A stretch of DNA of 64,000 bases, from assembly GCA_037179515.1 (NCBI GenBank), contig JAXCGZ010015160.1, positions 62,001 to 126,000 of the forward strand. The letters are read 5' to 3'. The notes beneath the pieces were generated by a model. That model did not search any database, was not told the origin of the DNA, and saw nothing but the letters and a program-made list of their open reading frames with translations. Below, piece by piece: positions 1 to 12,305 of the stretch. The DNA is from Halocaridina rubra. Its lineage: Eukaryota; Arthropoda; Malacostraca; Decapoda; Atyidae. The first letter of the stretch is position 1. Each line of letters starts with the position of its first letter. The position numbers were made by a program, and so were the translations under genes.

Positions 1-1533
<1,533 letters not shown>

Positions 1534-1587
1534 CTTTGTTTGCTGTTTGTTGTTAATGCTTTTTTTCAATCTTCATAATATCGCGTT
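1534..1587. repeat. Fragment of the ~180-bp repeat of the CACCTAG MITE
   Basis: About 50 bp resemble the 180-bp tandem unit at 53940-54010 (TTTGCTGTTTGTTCTTAATG followed by TTCATAATATC). It directly abuts a truncated Tigger arm, so two transposon fragments are fused here. Confidence 0.55.
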
Positions 1588-1782
1588 CATATAAATTTAC
1601 GCTTGCGTGCTGTTATTAATAAAGTAAAGGGTGGTTTGTTAACAGTGCAGGGAGGGTTTATACAGTAAAGATAAAATTAAATGTAAAATACCCATGATAA
1701 ATATGGTGCTCCTACTTCGCGATTTTTCACCTATCGCGGTGGGTTCCGGAACCGAATCCCCGCGATAAATGAGGGAGCACTG
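1588..1782. mobile_element. Truncated Tigger-like terminus (inverted)
   Basis: Contains one unit of the left subterminal repeat (AGGGAGGGTTTATACAGT) followed by the L-type terminus in reverse, ending GAGGGAGCACTG next to TATATA. The internal side is lost. A new element begins 17 bp later. Confidence 0.75.
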
Positions 1783-1799
1783 TATATATATATGTGATA

Positions 1800-3109
1800 C
1801 AGTGATCCCTCGTTTATTGCAGGGGTTCGATTCCGGGACCACCCGCGAAAGGTGAAAATCCCCGAAGTAGCAGCACCATATTTATTACAGGTATTTTACA
1901 TTTATTGTTACCTTCACTGTATAAACCTTCCCTGCACTGTTAACATCTCACCCTTTACTTAGGCTTAGGCTCACTACGCTTGGGTGGCATTGCAGGGGTT
2001 GAAATACACAATCAATAGTTTCACAAAAAACACAAACACAACGTATTAAGAGGCACAACGAGAAAGGCGCACACGTGAGTAACTGAATGGGTTAGGTGAG
2101 ACAATGGAAGATGCTGGGAGAATCAAGCTTCAATCAAAAAGCCAATCAGACCCCAGTATACAGCACACAATTCTGTGATTCATCGTCTCCCACCCCTCAG
2201 CCAATAGCATCCCATGTACTATCTCACGTAGGTGCAACCCTTTGCGTTTTCCAAGACGCCAATACCGGTATCGTATTTTATGTGGTGTAGAGTTACATGT
2301 TTAAATGTATGTTTTTTACTATTTTGTATTGTTTTATTATTCTTATGCTAGGAAATACTTTTTTTTTTATTAATAAAGTAATAAAAAAATACTGGAAATT
2401 TTAATATGTATTATCTCACGTAGGTGCGACCCTTTGCGTTTTTCAAAATGCCGATACAGTACCGGTATCGTATTTTATATGATGCAGTACTGTGAGTTAC
2501 ATGTCTAAATATATGTTTTTTTACTGTTTTATTATTCTTAGGCTAGGAAATTCCTTTTTTATTAATAAAATAATGAAAATACTGGAAATTTTAATATGTA
2601 CTATCTCATGTAGGTGCGACCCTTTCCATTTTCCAAAACGCCGATACCGGTATCATATTTTATATGATGCAGTGCTGTGAGTTACATGTTTAAATTTATG
2701 TTTTTTACTATTTTTTACTGTTTTATTATTCTTAGGCTAGGAAATACTTTTTTTTATCAATAAAAAAATGAAATTACTGGAAATTTTAATATGTACTATC
2801 TCACGTAGGTGCGACCCTTTGCGTTTTCCGAAATGCCGATACTGGTATCGCATATTATATGATGCAATACTGTTACATATTCAAATTTATGTTTTATACT
2901 ATTTTTTACAGTTTTATTATTCTTAGGCCAGGAAATACTTTTTTTTTATCAAGAAAATAATGAAACTACTGGAAATTTTAATATTTCCACATATCGTGGA
3001 TTCACGTGATATACCCAGAAAATCTGAGATATAAAATACATATGCTTGGCAATAAAATCCGCGATGCACTGAATTCGCAGAAGGTGGATCGCGATATAGC
3101 GAGGGATTA

Positions 3110-3112
<3 letters not shown>
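1800..3112. mobile_element. Tigger-derived MITE B
   Basis: Begins CAGTGATCCCTCGTTTATTG after GATA and ends GCGAGGGATTACTG before TA, so a TA target duplication is visible. Positions 1960-2010 match the start-codon region of the transposase carried at 47525-49494 (minus strand), fused straight to the left subterminal repeat. This is therefore an internal deletion derivative that lost almost the whole transposase. Positions 2210-2990 carry four units of the ~190-bp right subterminal repeat, most with an ACCGGT-centred palindrome. Confidence 0.85.
2210..2990. repeat. Subterminal ~190-bp tandem repeat, four units
   Basis: Each unit runs from a CTATCTCACGTAGGTGCGAC block, through a GATACCGGTATC-type palindrome and a TGTTTTATTATTCTTAGGCT block, to an AAAATACTGGAAATTTTAAT block. 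The same repeat fills the right-hand subterminal region of the Tigger copies at 9629-11298, 39004-40562 and 49740-50340. Confidence 0.85.

Positions 3113-3199
<87 letters not shown>
3113..3199. repeat. (TA)n microsatellite between two transposon ends
   Basis: About 87 bp of TA with one slip near 3142. It lies exactly between the right end of MITE B and the left end of the element at 3200. Confidence 0.9.
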
Positions 3200-3202
<3 letters not shown>

Positions 3203-3310
3203 TGGTGACCCCAACCCACGAATTAAATTCATTCCCAGAAACTGCTGTTGGGTTGGATTATTTGTGGGTTGGATTTATTTTTCCCATTGAAAAGCATGTA
3301 AATTCAATTA

Positions 3311-4355
3311 CATCTAGTTCTTGGAATAACGACCTGATAGGTTCTCAGAAGTGATGTATAATGTATAAATCGCATAGTGAAGCGAGTTATTTTCCTTAAG
3401 AAACAATGATAATGGGCATAGATACGTTTCACTTGAATGACTGAATCAGATGAGCTCACCACAACACCTCATACCACTCTTCCAACACTTGCTTCCATCC
3501 CTCGTGACGAAGTTATCGTACAGAAACGCTGATTATCTAAGTCAAATTGATGTAAAATGCAACACTATGAAAGGATATAAAAATATCATCATTTATGACA
3601 TTATTTTACTATGAATACTTACATTAAAGGGCAATTTTTTGGTGTTTATAGTTTAGATAGAGCCCTTTCCTTTTACACCTAGCACCAACACTTGCTTCCA
3701 TCCCTAGTGACAAAGTTATCGTACAGAAACGCTGATTATCTAAGTCAAATTGATGTAAAATGCTACACAACGAAAGGATATCAAAACATCGTCATTTATG
3801 ACATTATTTTACTATGAATACCCACATAAAAGGGAAATATTTAGCTGTTTATAGTTTAGATAGAGCCCTTTCCTTTTACACCTGGCACCAACACTTGCTT
3901 CCATCCCTAGTGACGAAGTTATCGTACAGAAACGCTGATTATCTAAGTCAAATTGATGTAAAATGCAACACAACAAAATTATATCAAAATATCGTCATTT
4001 ATGACATTATTTTACTATGAATACCTACATAAAAGGGCAATTTCTTGCTGTTTATGGTTTAGATAGAGCCCTTTCCTTTTACACCTGGCACCAGCACACG
4101 TTAAAGTTTCCAGAAAATCATCCTTTTCACCCCTTCCCAACCCAGGGTGTCCCCTTAATTCCCATGTAAACATATGCACACGGTAGCAAGGTGGGAAAGT
4201 GCCTCTGAGGCAGTTGCTTATTTACTTAAAAAAAAAAAAAAAAAAAAAAATTACACGGGCATTATTTGTGTATTTCGCATTTTTTTACTATTATTTTTTG
4301 GGGGCGTTACTCCAATATCGCGTATTTTAAAAACGCGTCAAAAGCGTGCTGAGTG
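3311..4355. mobile_element. Nested CACCTAG-family MITE with 203-bp tandem core
   Basis: Left end CATCTAGTTCTTGGAATAAC preceded by TA; right end degraded to GCTGAGTG. The outer arms match the elements at 30643-32028 and 53289-54205, for example AACAATGATAATGGGCATAG on the left and ACTATTATTTTTTGGGGGCG on the right. The core differs from those relatives and is a 203-bp tandem repeat. Confidence 0.7.
3488..4096. repeat. 203-bp tandem repeat, about three units
   Basis: Units start with CTTGCTTCCATCCC at 3488, 3691 and 3894, giving a 203-bp period. Each unit contains GTACAGAAACGCTGATTATC and ends in TTTCCTTTTACACCTGGCAC. Short ORFs across it are repeat shadows. Confidence 0.9.
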
Positions 4356-5025
4356 CAATCTGTTCCTGGTCACAATGAATATTCATTTTAAATTTTATTT
4401 AGTCACTGAAACCATAAAATATAATACAGGTTATATGTATTTCATCTGTAAAAGGAAAATTACATTAATAATAGAAAAGAGTTATACCTTACTAAAGCAA
4501 AATATGAACATATTCAGGTATACAGTATACACTAGTTGATACCCAGTATAATATAGCAAAATCCAACACTTAGAAAAAGTTGTCACATTCTCCCACTAAT
4601 AACAAATACTGTAGGAAAGAATACATACTGTAGGTTAAAAAAAAATAATGTAGGTAAGAAACAGTACAGTATTTACCTTTGTGGATGATTGTTACTGGCA
4701 TACGTGGATGGTGGTTGAGGAGGAGGGGGACTAATTTTTGGAAGGAGAGTCCCCCAATATCACTAACACATAACTTTCTTAGAAGCCATAATAAGGGCTG
4801 TATGAAAGGTAAAACAATAGAAAATAAAGCAAGAACTATGAACAGATCACGAAGAAACCACGCAGCACGGGCACCATTGCAGAACTGAGAGTGGGCGAGT
4901 GGGACACATCATGGCGTGGCCAACACATGCATGTTCGTGAGTTGAATTTTTGTTCTTGGGTTGGGGTCAAATTTTTTTTCGAAATTTTGTTCATGGGTGC
5001 AAGCGTTTGTGGGTTGGGGTCACCA

Positions 5026-5028
<3 letters not shown>

Positions 5029-5112
<84 letters not shown>
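5029..5112. repeat. (TA)n microsatellite between two transposon ends
   Basis: About 80 bp of TA ending in a short CA run. It separates the right terminus at 5028 from the left terminus at 5113 with no other sequence. Confidence 0.9.
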
Positions 5113-5114
<2 letters not shown>

Positions 5115-5210
5115 GTAATCCCCCCCTTATCGCGGTAGTTCGGTTCTGGGACCCGGCGCGAGACAGGAAATTCGCGAAGTAGGAACACCTTTTAAAATAA
5201 TAATAATAAT

Positions 5211-5302
<92 letters not shown>

Positions 5303-5535
5303 ATATATATTTATTTATTTTTTTTTTTAAGATGATTATGACACCAGGACAGGCCAAAAATGATAAAATAAAACTGCCTTTATCAGGCTGTAAAGAGAAA
5401 CAGAGATAGAGAGTGTAATGACCTGTCAGATGTGAAGGAATTATAAAAGATGTGTAATGAACATCCAGCTCTGCTGGGTTTACTATACCTCTGCATTACT
5501 TTCATGATGTCTATTCCAAAAATTCTCCTTAGATC

Positions 5536-5567
<32 letters not shown>

Positions 5568-5804
5568 TATTTTTTTTATTATTATTTTTTTTTTAAAGAT
5601 GATTATGACACCAGGACAGGCCAAAAATGATAAAATAAAACGGCATTCATCAAGCTGTAAAGAGAAACAGAGATTGAGAGTGTAATGACCTATCAGATGT
5701 GAAGGGATTATAAAAGATGTGTAATGAAGATCCAGCTCTCTGCTGGGTTTACTATACCTCTGCATTACTTTCATGATGTCTATTCTAAAAATTCTCCTTA
5801 GATC

Positions 5805-5851
<47 letters not shown>

Positions 5852-6015
5852 GGCAACAATAATTTTCCTTTGATGATGATTGGGAGATTATTATTATTAT
5901 TATTATCATTATTATTATTATTATTATCATCATTATTATTACGAATTCGTAATTAAACCATTATTTTTACTATAAATAATGTAGATTTGGTTGAATGAAC
6001 AAGAGTTACTTAAAG

Positions 6016-6084
<69 letters not shown>

Positions 6085-6594
6085 TCTACCCAACCCCCCA
6101 CACTCTCTTTGTCCCAGCCAACTAGGGAGAGCACTTTACACAGTTATTTAAAGTAAATAAACCAACAGATGTACAAACAATGATGAGCCCTTAATAATAA
6201 TAATAATGATGATGATGGTAATAATCTCCACAATTATCATCAAAGAAAAATTATTGTTGCCAATGATACTAATAATAATAATAATAATAAGATCTAAGCA
6301 GAATTATTGGAATAGACATCATGAAAGTAATGCAGAGGTATATTAAAACCCAGCAGAGAGCTGGATATTCATTACACATCTTTTATAATCCCTTCACATC
6401 TGACAGGTCATTACACTCCATCTCTGTTTCTCTTTACAACCTGATAAAGTCTGTTTTATTTTATTTTTTGGCCCATCCTGGTGTCATAATAATCTTTAAA
6501 AATAAAAAAAAATAAAAAAATAAAATAATTTTCAAAAAAAAATCCGCGATACAGTGAAAACGCGAACCAAGAAACGCGATACAGCGGGGGATCA

Positions 6595-6597
<3 letters not shown>
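5113..6597. mobile_element. Foldback Tigger-ended element F2
   Basis: Tigger-type ends (CAGTAATCCCCCCCTTATCG on the left, GGGGGATCACTG on the right) enclose long inverted arms. The left arm is present twice in tandem, starting with GATGATTATGACACCAGGAC at 5331 and again at 5598. The right arm, roughly 6313-6500, is the reverse complement (CATCATGAAAGTAATGCAGA through GGCCCATCCTGGTGTCATAA). The inner part of the palindrome is a (TTA)n/(TAA)n pair around the GGCAACAATAATTTTCCTTT motif. The asymmetric loop holds (CT)n at about 6019-6081. Confidence 0.85.

Positions 6598-6674
<77 letters not shown>
6598..6674. repeat. (TA)n microsatellite after foldback element
   Basis: About 76 bp of TA directly after the right terminus of F2. 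Confidence 0.9.
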
Positions 6675-6677
<3 letters not shown>

Positions 6678-6927
6678 GTTATATCACAGCACAATATGAA
6701 GCAAAAAAAAGGCCCATAAATAAAACACAAAAAGAAGCGTAGATGTACTATATATTATGACTGGACTCCAGTCCTCTTCAGGTGCAAATGAATCGATATA
6801 TACAAAGCTCTTGATAAAGAATATGGGGTGGAGAGATGCTAGCTACGATTGCCAGGAGGATCCACGATGGGATTATCTTCAGACCCCAGGTCAGGTGGAC
6901 TGTCATTCGGCATAATCATCTTAATGC

Positions 6928-7120
6928 TGGCTAGTACAGTGGTAACGCGCTGGCTTCATATTCACGAGGTCGAAAGATCGGTTCCCGTCCAAGACCGAGA
7001 GTTTAAGCTGTTTACTTGCAGGAACTGCTGTGGTTGGACACCACAGTGGGGGGTTGGGGCTTGCACCGGCTGACGAATACCCATTGTATAATGAAATGGA
7101 AATAAAGTTTGTTTGTTTTA
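6928..7120 (+). mobile_element. tRNA-related SINE
   Basis: The head resembles a tRNA gene. TAGTACAGTGG fits an A box. GATCGGTTCCCGTCC, about 45 bp downstream, approximates a B box, with two changes from GGTTCRANNCC. A non-tRNA body follows, ending in AATAAAGTTTGTTTGTTTTA, a simple 3' tail typical of SINEs. It sits next to, and may have inserted into, the Penelope relic at 7141-7645. It is not a functional tRNA because no acceptor stem closes. Confidence 0.6.
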
Positions 7121-7140
7121 ATATTGCTTCATCCACAACG

Positions 7141-7645
7141 TCAGATCTCCACTGTCCATTTGATAAATTTAGGTTTCTGATTATTCTATAATGGCTGCTT
7201 CAAGTATCTTTCTTCTGTATTGGCAATTACTCTTATATAGCAATGAGGATTCACTTCGTTTAGTATGGTGACCAGTATCTCGCATATGCACAAATAAAGC
7301 AGAAATTTCAGCACCATATCGCACTGCTCTTTTATGCTCAGATATTCTCTGGCCTGGCAAACGACCAGTGTGACCTGTGTAGGATTTATTGCTGGAGCTG
7401 CAATCAGTTTTATAAATCCTTGCTTCTAAAGCTTTTTTATTTTAATATACATTTATAAGTGAAGAACCAATTGTTTTAGGATAATTAAATATAAAAGGAC
7501 TACTTCTGCCTTATTGATCACTAAGAATTTTAATATTTTCTAAATAGGGTATATTAATCGTATTAGCAAAGTTTAATTCTGACTATTCTGCCGGCCCATT
7601 ATAAAATATTTTATTTGCTTTGTCAATTGCTTTTTCGATTACTTC
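7141..7645 (-). pseudogene. Penelope-like element, GIY-YIG endonuclease end
   Basis: Reading the minus strand in one frame, with three internal stops, gives a recognisable Penelope C-terminus. The order is ENIKILSDQ, FIFNYPKTIGSSLIN, ARIYKTDCSSSNKSYTGHTG, RLPGQRISEHKRAVRYG, ALFVHMRDTGHH and YKSNCQYRRKILEAAIIE, then a stop at about 7179. The IY...YTG pair, the R of RISEH and the E of KILEAAI match the GIY-YIG nuclease plan that Penelope-like elements place after their reverse transcriptase. The reverse transcriptase is absent: the fragment stops at the border of the TIGD1-like element at 7648. The sequence to the left up to about 6700, including GACTCCAGTCCTCTTCAGG, may be its 3' non-coding end. 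Confidence 0.8.
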
Positions 7646-7647
7646 GC

Positions 7648-9620
7648 TGGCATACGTAGATGGTGGTAGGGGGGAGGAGGAGGGGGACTAATTTTTGGAA
7701 GGAGTCCCCTTCCATAAAAACGTTAGGGAACTCTTCTGATTCAGGCTGTATTTCTAGTGTTTTCTCTCTTTTCTCTTTTGGTAGCTGCTTCCCTGCCTAC
7801 TGGCACAAGGAAACGATCCAGAGAAATGTTTCTTATATTTAGTTGGAAAATTTTTCTAAAAATATTCATCGCATTGTCATTTACCATGTTCACTACTCTG
7901 TTGCCCACGGTCTTATCTGGGTGATGATTCTCAATAAATGCCTGAACATCATTTCACTTACTAAAAATTTCATTAAATTCTTCACTGGACACCTTTACCC
8001 TCTCATCCCCGTCCTCTGCTGATTGCTCCTCTTGGAGAATCTTCACCTGTTCATGCTGCAACCCAATTAATTCATCTGTGATAAGTTCTTTGTGGTCCTC
8101 CACCAGCTCCTCCACATCCTCCTCACTGACCTTCAAGCCCAAACTTTTGCCTGTGACCATAATTTCATTCACAATTTGAATAGCTAACTCCTGCTTGAAG
8201 CCCTAAAAGTCTCTATCAGTCACACAACCTGGCCAAAGTTTCCTCCAGGCAAAGTTCAACGTGCGATATGAGACCTCCTTCCATGCTTTGTCAATGAGGC
8301 CAATACAGTGGAGGATATTCAAGTGGTCTTTCAAGAAATCACGAAAGGTCTAATCCGTGTCATTGGTGACCTGGAAACACCTGGCAAAAAGACCCTTTGT
8401 ATACAACTTCTTTAAATTGGAAATTACCTGCTGGTCCATGGGCTGGAGGAGAGGAGTGGTGTTGGGAGGCAGAAATTTGACTTTAATAAAGTCGTACTGT
8501 ATAGCAAGATCTTCTTTCACACCTGGAGGATAGGCAGGAGCATTATTCATTATGGTGTAAACACTTCAATCAACCACTCTAGGAATAAAATCCGCATGAC
8601 TCAAGCCTTTGGATTTGACCTCCACATTACCAGAAGGCTAGCCTTCTAGACGTTATTTCGCTTAAAAACATGTGGATTTTCTGAGTTGTGAACTAAAAGA
8701 GGCTTGATTTTACAGTCCCCACTAGCATTAGCGCACAATAAAAGTGTAACCCTGTCTTTCATTAGTTTGTGACCAGGCAGTGACTTCTCCTCTTGGGTTA
8801 TATATATTCTTTTAGGCATTTTCTTCCAAAAGAGTCCCGTTTCATCATAGTTAAAAACTTGTTTTGGGTTATAACCTTCACCCTCAATAAATTTAGTGAA
8901 TTCATTCACGTACAAAGCCGCTGCCTTTTGGTTGGAACTAGCTGCTTCTCCCTGTCTCATGAATCCCAGTTTGTCGATGAAAGTATTCAAACCAGCTTCT
9001 ACTGGCTTTAAATTCGTCAACTTCAGCAACACTAGACTCGGAGAGTTCACTACTAAATCTTGGTGGATTTGCAAAGCCTAAGTGCATATTATGGCCTCGC
9101 AAATACCATCTCCAACCAGCTGTTTTTCATTTATCCACAGCAACAATAAATTTTCTACTTCTTCTATCAACTGTGACCTTTTCTTCGTTAATATATTTAC
9201 TCCCTTAGCCTCGTCAGCTGCCTTATAGATTTCTTTACTCTTTAAAATAATACAGATAGCCAATTTCGCTATGTTATACTGTGTGGCAAGATAACACACA
9301 TGAACACCATTTTCATGCTTAGAAATTATTTCTTTCTTTGTTTCCACTGTTATGCATTTAGGGTTTTTGATGCCACTGTCACTAACGCTTTTAATTTTCT
9401 TAGGAGTCATACTAAGGGCTATCTGAAAGGCAATACAGTGGAAAACACAGCAAGAACTACGAATAGATCACGAACGAAGTACACAGCGCGAGCACCCATG
9501 CAGAACTGAGATCGGGCAACCGGGAAACGTGGCCAACACATGCGTGTTCATGGGATGGTTTTTGTTCGTGATTTGGAGTCAAAATTTGTTTAAAATTTTG
9601 TTTGTGGGTTGGGGACATTA
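7648..9620 (-). mobile_element. TIGD1-like Tigger element, degraded ends
   Basis: Flanks of the transposase relic match the outer regions of the MITE at 3200-5028: CATACGTAGATGGTGG at 7649 and AGGGCTATCTGAAAGGCAAT at 9414. The right end retains GTGGGTTGGGG but has lost the last bases of the terminal repeat. Only a few TA units separate it from the Tigger MITE starting at 9629. The left terminus is not visible. Confidence 0.75.
7954..9410 (-). pseudogene. TIGD1-like pogo/Tigger transposase, broken
   Basis: The coding frame starts with MTPKKIKSVSDSGIKNPK at 9410. An N-terminal pipsqueak/CENP-B helix-turn-helix region follows (TVETKKEIISKHENG...), then a DDE domain with the first catalytic motif QVFNYDETGLFWKKMPKR near 8830. 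The second motif, normally DNAPAHP, reads NNAPAYPPG near 8540, so its aspartate is Asn. The third motif is intact (FLPPNTTPLLQPMDQQVI). The acidic C-terminus ends near 7954. Breaks include an in-frame TAG at about 9078 and stops and frame changes between 8560 and 8650. In the family such proteins bind the element ends and cut and paste at TA. This copy cannot encode an active enzyme. Confidence 0.85.
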
Positions 9621-9628
9621 TATATATA

Positions 9629-11295
9629 CAGTGTTTCTTCAATTATTGCGAAGGTTCGGTTCCGGGACCCGGCGCAAGACAGGAAAATCGCGGAGTAAGA
9701 TCAGCCTATATGTACATAGATATTTTAATTTATTTTTACGTTTACACTATAAACTGTACAAACCCTCCCTGTACTGTTAAAAACCCACCCATTACTTCAT
9801 AAATAACAGCATGCAAGTGTAAATTTATATGAAAGTGATAGATAAACTTACTGTGAATGAGGTGGTAATGACATGACATACTCATGTACATAGGTATTTT
9901 ACAATTATTTTTACTTTTATTGTATAAACCCTCCCTGCACTGATAAAAAAACCACCCTTTACTTTATAAATAACAGCATGCAACGTAAATTTATATGTAT
10001 GTGGTAGGTAAACTTACCGTGAATGAGGTGGTAATGAGTGTAGACGCCAGAGAAAATGTTTCCGCAGCCAATAACAGCTTTACGGCTGTTATTCATTGAG
10101 GCCGACATCCGTAAACCTTTTTCTTTCTTTCAACATATCTTAAGAGTTTCACCTTATCGGTTATGGTTAACATCTTCCTTTGCCGCTTAGGCTCACTACC
10201 AGAAGCCTTAGAAGATGAAGGATGCTTGGGAGGCATTGCAAAGGTTAAAATATGCGAGTAAAAAAATCACAAGCAAAACATATTAAAAAGCACTTCGTGA
10301 ACGGCGCACACGTGAGTTAGACTGAACGAGTGAGGCGAGACAATGGAAGATGGTGGGAGAACCAAACTTCAATGAAAAAGCCAATCAGACCCCATGATAC
10401 AGATCTCTCACTCTTTCAGCCAATAGCATTCCATGAACTATCTCACGTAGGTGCAAGCCTTTGTCCGAAACGTTGATACCGGTATCGTATATTACATGGT
10501 GCAATACTGTTAGTATTTATGTTTTTTACTAATTTTTACTGTTTTATTATTCTTAGGCTAAGAAATACGTTTTTTTATCAATACAATCATGAAACAACTG
10601 GAAATTTTAATATATATGCTAGCTCACGTAGGGGCGACCCCAATAAATTGTACACTATCGGACAGTATTTCACATGATGCAATACTGTGAGTTATATATC
10701 TAAATTTATGTTTTTTACTATTTTTTATTGTTTTATTACTCTTAGGCTAGGAAATACTTGTTTTATCAATAAAATAATGAAAATTTCAATGTGTACTAGC
10801 TCACATAGGTGCGACCCTTTTCGTTTTCCGAAACGCTGATACCGGTATCATATTTTACATGGTGCAATACTGTTATATTTTTGTTTTTTACTATTTTTTA
10901 CCGTTTTATTATTCTTAGGCTAAGAAATACGTTTTATTATCAATAAAATCATGAAACTACTGGAAATTTTAATATATGCTAGCTCACTTAGGTGCGACCC
11001 TTTGCGTTTTCCGAAACGCTGATATCGGTATCGTACTTTCTATGGTGCAGAGTTACATGTTCAGATTTATGTTTTTTTTACTGTTTTATTATTCGTAGGC
11101 TGGGAAATAAATTTTTTTTATCAATTAAATGAAATTTTTATTTCAATAAAAAAAAATGAATACTGAAAATTTTTATTTTTTTAATATTTTAATATTTTTG
11201 CATATTTCCCCTCCACACAAAAAAATAAAAAATGGCAAAAAAAATCGCGGTACAGTGAATTCGCGAGGGAAGAAACACGATAGAGCGAAGGATCA

Positions 11296-11298
<3 letters not shown>
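9629..11298. mobile_element. Tigger deletion derivative (MITE) C
   Basis: Ends CAGTGTTTCTTCAATTATTG and GCGAAGGATCACTG, flanked by TA. Left subterminal repeat units lie at 9700-10030 and right ~190-bp units at 10440-11150. The middle (10050-10250) joins the very end of the transposase gene (AACAGCTTTACGGCTG) directly to its N-terminal helix-turn-helix region (CATTGAGGCCGACATCC). The same junction occurs at 39004-40562, so both descend from one internal deletion. This copy has also lost about 12 bp between two GGCC repeats. Confidence 0.85.

Positions 11299-11384
<86 letters not shown>
11299..11384. repeat. (TA)n microsatellite
   Basis: About 85 bp of TA directly following the right end of MITE C. 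Confidence 0.9.
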
Positions 11385-11385
<1 letters not shown>

Positions 11386-11881
11386 TAAAGAGAGAGATAA
11401 GCAATACAATTGAAAATAAGTGAGAAGTTTCCATGCAGTGTATTTTTCCTTCATATTTTAAATGGATCCATTTCACACTTGTAACATTTTAACAGGATTT
11501 TCAGTGGTCTTCTCTACAAAGGAAATGGTATACAGATTTTTGTTGCTTCTGTATCACATTTTCAGGGCAGTACTTGGTTTCCTTCTTGGTGTTATATTTC
11601 ACTTTATTTTTGGAACGATCATTTACAGTCTTTTGATTTGGTCATTATACTATCTTATCCTCTGACATTATTGTAAAAGAATGTATCAGAACATAATTTC
11701 TTCAAACTTTAAAATGCAGGTGGTGGTGGTATATTGAACATAGACATGGTTTTGTGTGCATTACCAGTCATATGACATATCATACCATACCTGCAGTGTA
11801 TCTCAAGATACCCAGTTTTATGCTAAAGTCCAAAGTGGATAGTATGTTAATGTTACTTGATTATATTCCCAACTATTTCAG

Positions 11882-12220
11882 AAGTGTAAAGGGTGATGAG
11901 GCAGCTGATGTTTTTGAAGAACTAACCTATGCAGCCCAGTGGAAAGTCATCATGGTAAAAGTTGTTGGGTACCGCCAAGTTGACAACAAGACTATACCAT
12001 ATGTACAGATAATTGATACGAATGGGCCAACTGTGAGTATTATTTCTAATTATGTCTAGCTCTTCTAGATTACTATGACATAAGTTCATTTTTTATGCCT
12101 GATCAACAGTATTAAGTAGTAAAGCTTTTTTTTTTTTTTTTTCAGGATATTGATGTTGGTGAAGAACTAGTTAAAAGAGGTCTTGCTAAATGGGTTAATT
12201 TAGAAAATACTAACCCATAG
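11882..12220 (+). CDS. TDRKH/Papi-like Tudor protein, last two coding exons
   Basis: Exon 11882-12032 follows a TTTCAG acceptor and ends before GTGAGT. Exon 12146-12220 follows a long T tract plus CAG and ends with a TAG stop. The junction is phase 0 and the frame is open. The joined protein includes DVFEELTYAAQWKVIMVKV, then YRQVDNKTIPYVQIIDTNG, then DIDVGEELVKRGLAKWV, ending ENTNP. This resembles the end of the extended Tudor (SN-like) domain of TDRKH/Papi, where a WKPL-VAKI-type strand, a short loop and a DIGLELVxKG-type helix follow each other. TDRKH proteins sit on mitochondria and bind dimethylarginine on Piwi proteins during piRNA trimming. The upstream Tudor and KH exons are not in the window. 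Another Tudor-family protein (TDRD5 or TDRD7 type) is possible. Confidence 0.65.
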
Positions 12221-12305
12221 CTCTGGAATATTAAGTTATGGTAAATTAAACACTATAAAATACTTTGGGAATACAAATTTAATTTCGACATTTATTTGAA
12301 ATGTT
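12221..12305 (+). other. Proximal 3' UTR of the Tudor gene
   Basis: Non-coding sequence directly after the stop codon. The first good AATAAA signal on this strand is at 12491-12496, inside the duplicated block, so the duplication gives the transcript a second copy of that signal at 13171-13176. Confidence 0.45.

Larger units (their letters stand above)
3200..5028. mobile_element. TIGD1-like MITE with GGTGACCCCAACCCAC ends
   Basis: The terminal inverted repeats are CAGTGGTGACCCCAACCCAC on both sides, flanked by TA. The right 340 bp (about 4690-5028) match both flanks of the TIGD1-like transposase relic at 7648-9620: the CATACGTGGATGGTGG block matches 7649 onwards, and the AGGGCTGTATGAAAGG block matches 9414 onwards. 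It is thus a non-autonomous relative of that element with the transposase deleted. A second MITE with CATCTAG ends is nested at 3311-4355. Confidence 0.8.

Noticed and set aside
6928..7010. A functional tRNA gene
   Set aside because: A- and B-box-like motifs are present but no acceptor or anticodon stem can be closed. The downstream body and AT-rich tail fit a SINE.
11462..11665. 67-codon hydrophobic ORF that looks like a membrane protein
   Set aside because: It lies in T-rich intron-like sequence just upstream of the Tudor exon. Hydrophobicity follows from TTT/ATT/CTT codons and no family is recognisable.
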